Assembly (NCBI RefSeq): GCF_000019805.1
Contig: NC_010525.1
Span: forward strand, 186,001-250,000
Direction: 5' to 3'
DNA length: 64,000 nucleotides
DNA from: Pyrobaculum neutrophilum V24Sta
GTDB lineage: Archaea; Thermoproteota; Thermoprotei; Thermoproteales; Thermoproteaceae
Part shown: positions 60,392 to 64,000 of the stretch, piece by piece
Numbering within the stretch: the stretch's first letter is position 1
Layout of the letters: the number at the start of each line of letters is the position of its first letter
The notes under the pieces: generated by a model
Database searches by the model: none
The model's input: the letters and a program-made list of their open reading frames with translations, nothing else
Told to the model about the DNA's origin: nothing
Made by a program: the position numbers and the translations under genes

Positions 60392-60853
60392 GTGATACTG
60401 GCCTACGTCGGCGGGGGGAAGGGGAAGACCACCGCGGCGCTTGGCACCGCGCTGAGGGCGTGGGGCCACGGGATGAGGGTCCTGGCGGCCTTCGTCATGA
60501 AGACGCCCTTCTACATGGGCGAGGAGGTGGGCGAGTACAAAGCGCTTAGGAGGCTGGGCATAGACGTGCTCACCCTCTGGGACCTGAGGAGGCCCGAGGA
60601 GGTGCTTAGGGAGGCCCTGGCGAGGGCGGGGGACTACGACCTGGTCATCCTCGACGAGGTGAACTACGCCGTGAGGCAGGGCTTCGTCGACCCCAAGGTC
60701 CTGCTGGGCTTGGGCAGGGAGAGGCCGCACTTCATACTGACGGGCAACTTCGAATACCCAGAGCTATACCAGGTGGCGGACTTGATATCCAGGGTGGAGG
60801 CCGTTAGACACTACTACTCCAGGCAGGTGGGGGTAAAAGGGCTGGACTGGTGA
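60392..60853 (+). CDS. cobO: Cob(I)alamin/corrinoid adenosyltransferase (CobA/CobO type)
   Basis: A 153-residue P-loop enzyme adenosylating the corrinoid cobalt. It has Walker A 'YVGGGKGKTTAALGTALRAW', 'VLAAFVMKTPFYMGEEVGEY' and 'YDLVILDEVNYAVRQGFVD' (Walker B), then 'PHFILTGNFEYPELYQVADL' and 'KGLDW' as in the BtuR/CobO family. GTG 60392. It overlaps convergent cbiB by 50 bp. Confidence 0.93.
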   Translation: MILAYVGGGKGKTTAALGTALRAWGHGMRVLAAFVMKTPFYMGEEVGEYKALRRLGIDVLTLWDLRRPEEVLREALARAGDYDLVILDEVNYAVRQGFVDPKVLLGLGRERPHFILTGNFEYPELYQVADLISRVEAVRHYYSRQVGVKGLDW

Positions 60854-61694
60854 GGAGGACGAAGGCCGCCGCAGCCCTAGCCACGGCGGACAGCCCCCGC
60901 GCCACGTCTAGAGGAGTGGGCAGGCCGCCCTCTCCCACAGAGTAGCTCCCCGGCTTCTCCAAGACGACGCCAAGCGCCGAGGCTAGGGCGGCTATGGGCC
61001 AGCCGGCGTTTCTGCTGGCCATCCGCCGCCTGTGGGCGAGGAGGGGCGGCCTCCAGCCGTTGGACACGGCGAGTATACACAGGGCGGCCAGCCTAGCTGG
61101 GATGTAGTTGAGGGCCGTGTCTAGATACGCGGCGGGGGCCCCCGCTTTGCCGAAGCGCGGGAAGCCGACTAGCCCATCTAGCGTGTTTACAGCCCTCTGT
61201 AGCCACGCGCCTGGTAGGCCGAGGAGGATGTACCACATCAGCGGCGAGACGTAGGAATCGACGAGCGACTCCGCGGCGGCCTCTAGACAGGCTGACCGGA
61301 CGTGCCCCCCGGAGGCCGACGAGAGGTCCCTCCTCACGAACTGCTGAGCCACCCGCCGGAGATCGGCGTCTCGGCCGCAGGGATACACGATGTGTGCTAC
61401 GCCGAAGGAGAGCTTTAGGAGGTACCCCTCTACCAGCGGGCCTAGGAGGCCGAGATGCGGCTTAGCCCAGTGGGCCAGCAGGGCGGGGGCCAGCCCCACG
61501 GCGAGGCCCGCGGCCAAGACCGCGAGGCCTCTGCCCACGCCGCCGGGCTTGGCGAGGGGCGAGGCGGCTCTGTAGACAAGAGATACGGGGTGGAGAGCCG
61601 GGTGGATCAGCCTAGTGACTAGGTAGCCGCGCCACCACGCCGGCACGTCCAACGCCTCGAGAGCCAGGGCAAAGGCGAGGGCGGCGGCGTCCAC
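60804..61694 (-). CDS. cbiB: Adenosylcobinamide-phosphate synthase
   Basis: A 296-residue polytopic membrane enzyme joining aminopropanol-phosphate to adenosylcobyric acid. It has 'HPVSLVYRAASPL'-like opening, 'VRRDLSSASGGHVRSACLEA', 'AAESLVDSYVSPLMWYILLG' and 'LPGAWLQRAVNTLDGLVGF', the core CbiB/CobD signatures. The start is GTG 61694, about 21 bp from 'ctttttaacg' (minus strand, 61711-61720). The TTG at 61733 is upstream of that element. Confidence 0.92.
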   Translation of the reverse strand: MDAAALAFALALEALDVPAWWRGYLVTRLIHPALHPVSLVYRAASPLAKPGGVGRGLAVLAAGLAVGLAPALLAHWAKPHLGLLGPLVEGYLLKLSFGVAHIVYPCGRDADLRRVAQQFVRRDLSSASGGHVRSACLEAAAESLVDSYVSPLMWYILLGLPGAWLQRAVNTLDGLVGFPRFGKAGAPAAYLDTALNYIPARLAALCILAVSNGWRPPLLAHRRRMASRNAGWPIAALASALGVVLEKPGSYSVGEGGLPTPLDVARGLSAVARAAAAFVLLTSPALLPPPAWSSSV

Positions 61695-61713
61695 GGCCGA
61701 GGGAGTTGGGGCG

Positions 61714-62298
61714 TTAAAAAGCGTGTTGTACAACTAATGCGGCGACGAGCGACGCGAGGAGAAGGGCGTCCCACCTGGTGTAGAGAGGCGGCCTTTCGGC
61801 CAGACACTCGAAGCTCCTCTGCCTCAGCTGGACGTCTAAATACTCGGCGTAGTCGAAGACGAAGACCACCAGGGGGAGAGCCGACGCCAGGACGGCCCTC
61901 GGCCCCCTAGCGCCGCGGGCCTTAGCCACGGCCAACAACGTCTTCACCTCCCGCGAGATGACCGAGTAGGCCCTAAGGCTCATGGGCAACACGTAGGCCC
62001 ACCTCCCGCCCACCCCCGCCCTCCTAAGCGCCCAGGCCACCTCCCCCGGCGAAACCGCGTGGAAGAGGAGGCCGAGCACCACGAGGTTTTTGAAGAGGAC
62101 GAGGGAGGGGGTAAGGGCCTCCCCCGGCCCGACAAACAGGGCTAGGGATAGGTAGGAAGCCAGGGCGAAGCCGCCCGCCGCCGCCGCGACCCTCCGGTGG
62201 AGCGCCAGCAGAGGCGCCAGGCCCAAGACGGCCTCCCAGCCGGCGGGGAGCAGGAGGAGCAGAAGTAGCTTAGCCAAGCCGTATCTCGGCGTCGGCAT
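61714..62298 (-). CDS. ecfT: ECF transporter T component (CbiQ/EcfT)
   Basis: A 194-residue membrane protein with five or so TM helices and the coupling motif of EcfT, 'VAKARGARGPRAVLASALPL' (A-R-G boxes). 'FDYAEYLDVQLRQRSFE' matches CbiQ-type ends. It transmits ATPase movement to the S component. ATG 62298 overlaps the ecfA stop by 29 bp; TTG 62310 is less likely. Confidence 0.82.
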   Translation of the reverse strand: MPTPRYGLAKLLLLLLLPAGWEAVLGLAPLLALHRRVAAAAGGFALASYLSLALFVGPGEALTPSLVLFKNLVVLGLLFHAVSPGEVAWALRRAGVGGRWAYVLPMSLRAYSVISREVKTLLAVAKARGARGPRAVLASALPLVVFVFDYAEYLDVQLRQRSFECLAERPPLYTRWDALLLASLVAALVVQHAF

Positions 62299-63379
62299 AT
62301 CTTGAGACAAACACAGGATCGTGGCTTGCGAAAACCACCGTCCCCCCGTACGCCCTCACGACCTCCCCCACCCACTCCGCGTACCTCCTGTCTACCCCCG
62401 CCGTGGGCTCGTCCACGAGGAGCAGCCGGGGCCACCTGGAGATCTCCCAGAGAAGCGCGGCCAGCCTCGCCTCGCCGGCGGAGAGCGAGAAGGGGCTCCT
62501 CCACCTTTCCACGCCGAGCGCCTCAAGCACCAGAGGCGGCGCCCTTCTCAGGTCCGGCGCCGTGAAGTACATGTAGGGGTTCTGAGGCACGTAGCCCACG
62601 GGGGAGCACCCCCTAGTCCCCCTGAGCTTCACCACGCCGGCCAGCGCCAGCAACGTGTAGGTTTTGCCGGAGCCGACGGGCCCCGTCAGAGCCACCTTGG
62701 CGCCCGGCCGCACGGGGACCCCCCGAACCTCCGCCGGGCACCCCTCGACGCGGGGAAGGGGGTAGAGGGGCGGCCTGCGGCCTCTGACGAAGTAGGGCCC
62801 CCAGCCCCCCGCCGCGCTCCTGGCGATGAGGTCTTCCAGCTCCACCTCTGCGGCGCGGCCCCCCTCCACCAGGTAGAGCCTGTCGGCGTCGAGGAAGAGC
62901 TCCAGACGGTGTTCCACCACCAGGACAGCCCTGCCCTCCTCCGCCAGCGCAAAAATCCTGTCCCTCACAGCCCTAGCCGAGGCTGGGTCGAGGAAGGCGG
63001 TGGGCTCGTCGAGCACCACCGCCCCGGCCCGGGAAAGCGCCGCGAGCTCCACAGACAACAGCTGCCTCTGTCCGGGGGAGAGCCTCTCCAGGGGCGTGTC
63101 CGGGAGGCCCTCCCCGCCGCAGGACACCGTCCTCACCTCCTCCCGGACCGTGGTGGCGATGAGGTTAACGTCCACGTCTTGGAAGACGAAGTACGGCCTC
63201 TCCAGCCTCACCTCGCCCTTCCTAGGGAGGAGCCCCGCCATGGCCTTAACCAGAGCCGACTTGCCGCCCCCCGTTGGGCCAAACAAAAGGGCCACCTCCC
63301 CCCCAGCCACCTCCAGATCCGCACATCTGACGACGGGTCTACCGCCGGCGTATGCGGTGAGGCATCTGGCGTATATCAC
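62270..63379 (-). CDS. ecfA: Fused double ECF ATPase (EcfA-EcfA')
   Basis: A 369-residue protein holding two compact ABC domains in one chain. The first has 'LFGPTGGGKSALVKAMAGLL', 'LSPGQRQLLSVELAAL' and 'AVVLDEPTAFLDP'. The second (from about 220) has 'VALTGPVGSGKTYTLLALAG', 'LSAGEARLAALLWEI' and 'RLLLVDEPTAGVDRR'. Each half is trimmed to about 185 residues. GTGA overlap with the upstream P-loop gene. It energises import of a corrinoid or cobalt, inferred from neighbours. Confidence 0.9.
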   Translation of the reverse strand: MIYARCLTAYAGGRPVVRCADLEVAGGEVALLFGPTGGGKSALVKAMAGLLPRKGEVRLERPYFVFQDVDVNLIATTVREEVRTVSCGGEGLPDTPLERLSPGQRQLLSVELAALSRAGAVVLDEPTAFLDPASARAVRDRIFALAEEGRAVLVVEHRLELFLDADRLYLVEGGRAAEVELEDLIARSAAGGWGPYFVRGRRPPLYPLPRVEGCPAEVRGVPVRPGAKVALTGPVGSGKTYTLLALAGVVKLRGTRGCSPVGYVPQNPYMYFTAPDLRRAPPLVLEALGVERWRSPFSLSAGEARLAALLWEISRWPRLLLVDEPTAGVDRRYAEWVGEVVRAYGGTVVFASHDPVFVSRYADAEIRLG

Positions 63380-63882
63380 AGAGCCACCACGTGCGACAGG
63401 GCCTTCACCTCCTCCAGAAGCCTCCTCTCCCGCTCCGTAATGCCGCTGCCCCTATCCCTAAGAGAGACCCCCTCGTAGGCGGACGCCATGAAGAGGCGGG
63501 CGGCGTGGAAGACCTCCCAAAACAAGGCGGGGTCCCCCCTGTGGAAGTATATGGTGAGGTCGTTAACCGCAAGGACGGGCGTGGGGTCCTCCAGATACCT
63601 CCTAAAGAGGGCGGCGGCCCTCCCGGCGTTTTCCTCAGCCAGAGCCGCCTCCTCCCCCGGCGACGCCGCCTCAAGCCGGGGGGCTCTAAAGTCGTCGGTG
63701 AGGTACCGCACCCCCTCCCGGAGGTAACGCCGAAGCTTCGCCCCCACGCCCATCCGCTCCGGCGCGAGGTCGACGACGGTGACCGCCACCCCCAGCGAAG
63801 CCACCGCGTCCACGAGAGCCGCCAGAAGCCTCGACTTGCCCCTCCCCACCTCCCCCGTAATCAAGATGCTATATTTTGCCAA
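63376..63882 (-). CDS. P-loop NTPase of unknown role in the ECF operon
   Basis: A 168-residue protein with Walker A 'ILITGEVGRGKSRLLAALVD', a strand 'VAVTVVDLAPERMGVG' and a Walker B-like 'PVLAVNDLTIYFHRGD'. The remaining helices end 'TERERRLLEEVKALSHV'. It is a MinD/SRP-like rather than ABC-type P-loop, with no signature motif. TTG 63882 overlaps the stop of the upstream membrane gene and the 3' end overlaps ecfA, so it is translated within the transporter operon. It may be a chaperone, regulator or adenosyltransferase-like partner. Confidence 0.7.
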   Translation of the reverse strand: MAKYSILITGEVGRGKSRLLAALVDAVASLGVAVTVVDLAPERMGVGAKLRRYLREGVRYLTDDFRAPRLEAASPGEEAALAEENAGRAAALFRRYLEDPTPVLAVNDLTIYFHRGDPALFWEVFHAARLFMASAYEGVSLRDRGSGITERERRLLEEVKALSHVVAL

Positions 63883-64000
63883 GGCGCCTCAAGGCGAGGG
63901 CGGCGGCGTAGGCCCCAGCGGTGCCGATGCCCGTGGAGAGAGCCCAGCCAAGCGCCACGGGGATCAAAGCGGCGGCGAACCTCCCGCCGAGCCCCAGCGC
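63869..64000 (-). CDS. C-terminus of a membrane protein, probable ECF S component (partial)
   Basis: The last 43 codons of a minus-strand gene cut by the window edge: '...RFAAALIPVALGWALSTG', 'IGTAGAYAAALALRRLG'. It is hydrophobic with a final amphipathic helix, and stops at 63869-63871, overlapping the P-loop gene by 14 bp. Position as the first gene of the ECF operon suggests the substrate-binding S subunit. Confidence 0.4.
   Translation of the reverse strand, partial: ALGLGGRFAAALIPVALGWALSTGIGTAGAYAAALALRRLGKI

Overview
The window reads as chromosome of a hyperthermophilic crenarchaeon of the Thermoproteaceae, most probably Pyrobaculum. The sequence is GC-rich. Nearly every gene or operon begins 20-26 bp downstream of an A/T-rich TATA element, so transcripts are largely leaderless and start codons are often GTG. 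PaREP1-family genes, first described in Pyrobaculum aerophilum, are present, as are an archaeal A-type ATP synthase B subunit, diphthine synthase, Nre repair protein, LysX, CoaBC and the futalosine menaquinone pathway. I recognised no tRNA, rRNA, CRISPR array or intact insertion sequence. Where the longest open frame disagrees with the TATA spacing, I used the start that fits the promoter.

Layout. 1-10.5 kb is housekeeping: an SRPBCC protein, a Cgi121-like KEOPS subunit, ATP synthase B, a beta-hydroxyacid dehydrogenase, GNAT, TruA, a VAT/Cdc48-N-like protein, diphthine synthase, a KaiC-like ATPase and a PIG-V-like mannosyltransferase. 10.5-14.3 kb carries mqnE, mqnC and mqnA, split by an AT-rich insertion, followed by an ABC-2 exporter. 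16.1-21.3 kb is an accessory island. An intact fucose-isomerase-like gene and an intact 2-hydroxyacid dehydrogenase gene flank about 3 kb of remnants, and each has a decayed copy of its partner beside it. Inside lie a VapBC pair, a PaREP1-type gene and several broken genes. 21.6-37 kb is dense metabolism: 4-alpha-glucanotransferase, an HTH-ferritin fusion, CoaBC, aminopropyltransferase, S9 and S2P proteases, a PLP enzyme, RNase HII, PadR, NadE, thiolase and a membrane-anchored phospholipase-D-like protein. A frameshifted winged-helix gene follows. 37.6-49.4 kb holds DeoC, acylphosphatase, a two-TM paralogue pair, LysX with an antisense-overlapping SWIM protein, an eIF2B-like protein, a metal ABC transporter, an MHS symporter, a radical SAM/SPASM enzyme with a possible 15-residue peptide partner, PdxST and a ferredoxin.

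49.4-60 kb contains an unexplained GC-rich structured segment, Nre, a fused trehalose-6-phosphate synthase/phosphatase with convergent glycosyltransferase and mechanosensitive-channel genes, a LUD-domain Fe-S protein, and a second remnant zone (PaREP1, a broken MNT nucleotidyltransferase, AAA-ATPase pieces). 59.5-64 kb is a corrinoid salvage and uptake block: a CobY-like guanylyltransferase fused to a ParB/SerK-like kinase domain, a cobalamin adenosyltransferase, CbiB, and a compact ECF transporter (T, fused A-A, an extra P-loop protein and the C-terminus of a membrane protein at the edge).

The strongest candidates for something new are the reciprocal decay of a duplicated two-gene unit, the radical SAM enzyme with its tiny lysine-rich peptide, the recurrent symmetric TATA elements shared by divergent leaderless genes, the CobY-kinase fusion with an embedded P-loop protein in the ECF operon, and two unassigned structured RNA-like segments.
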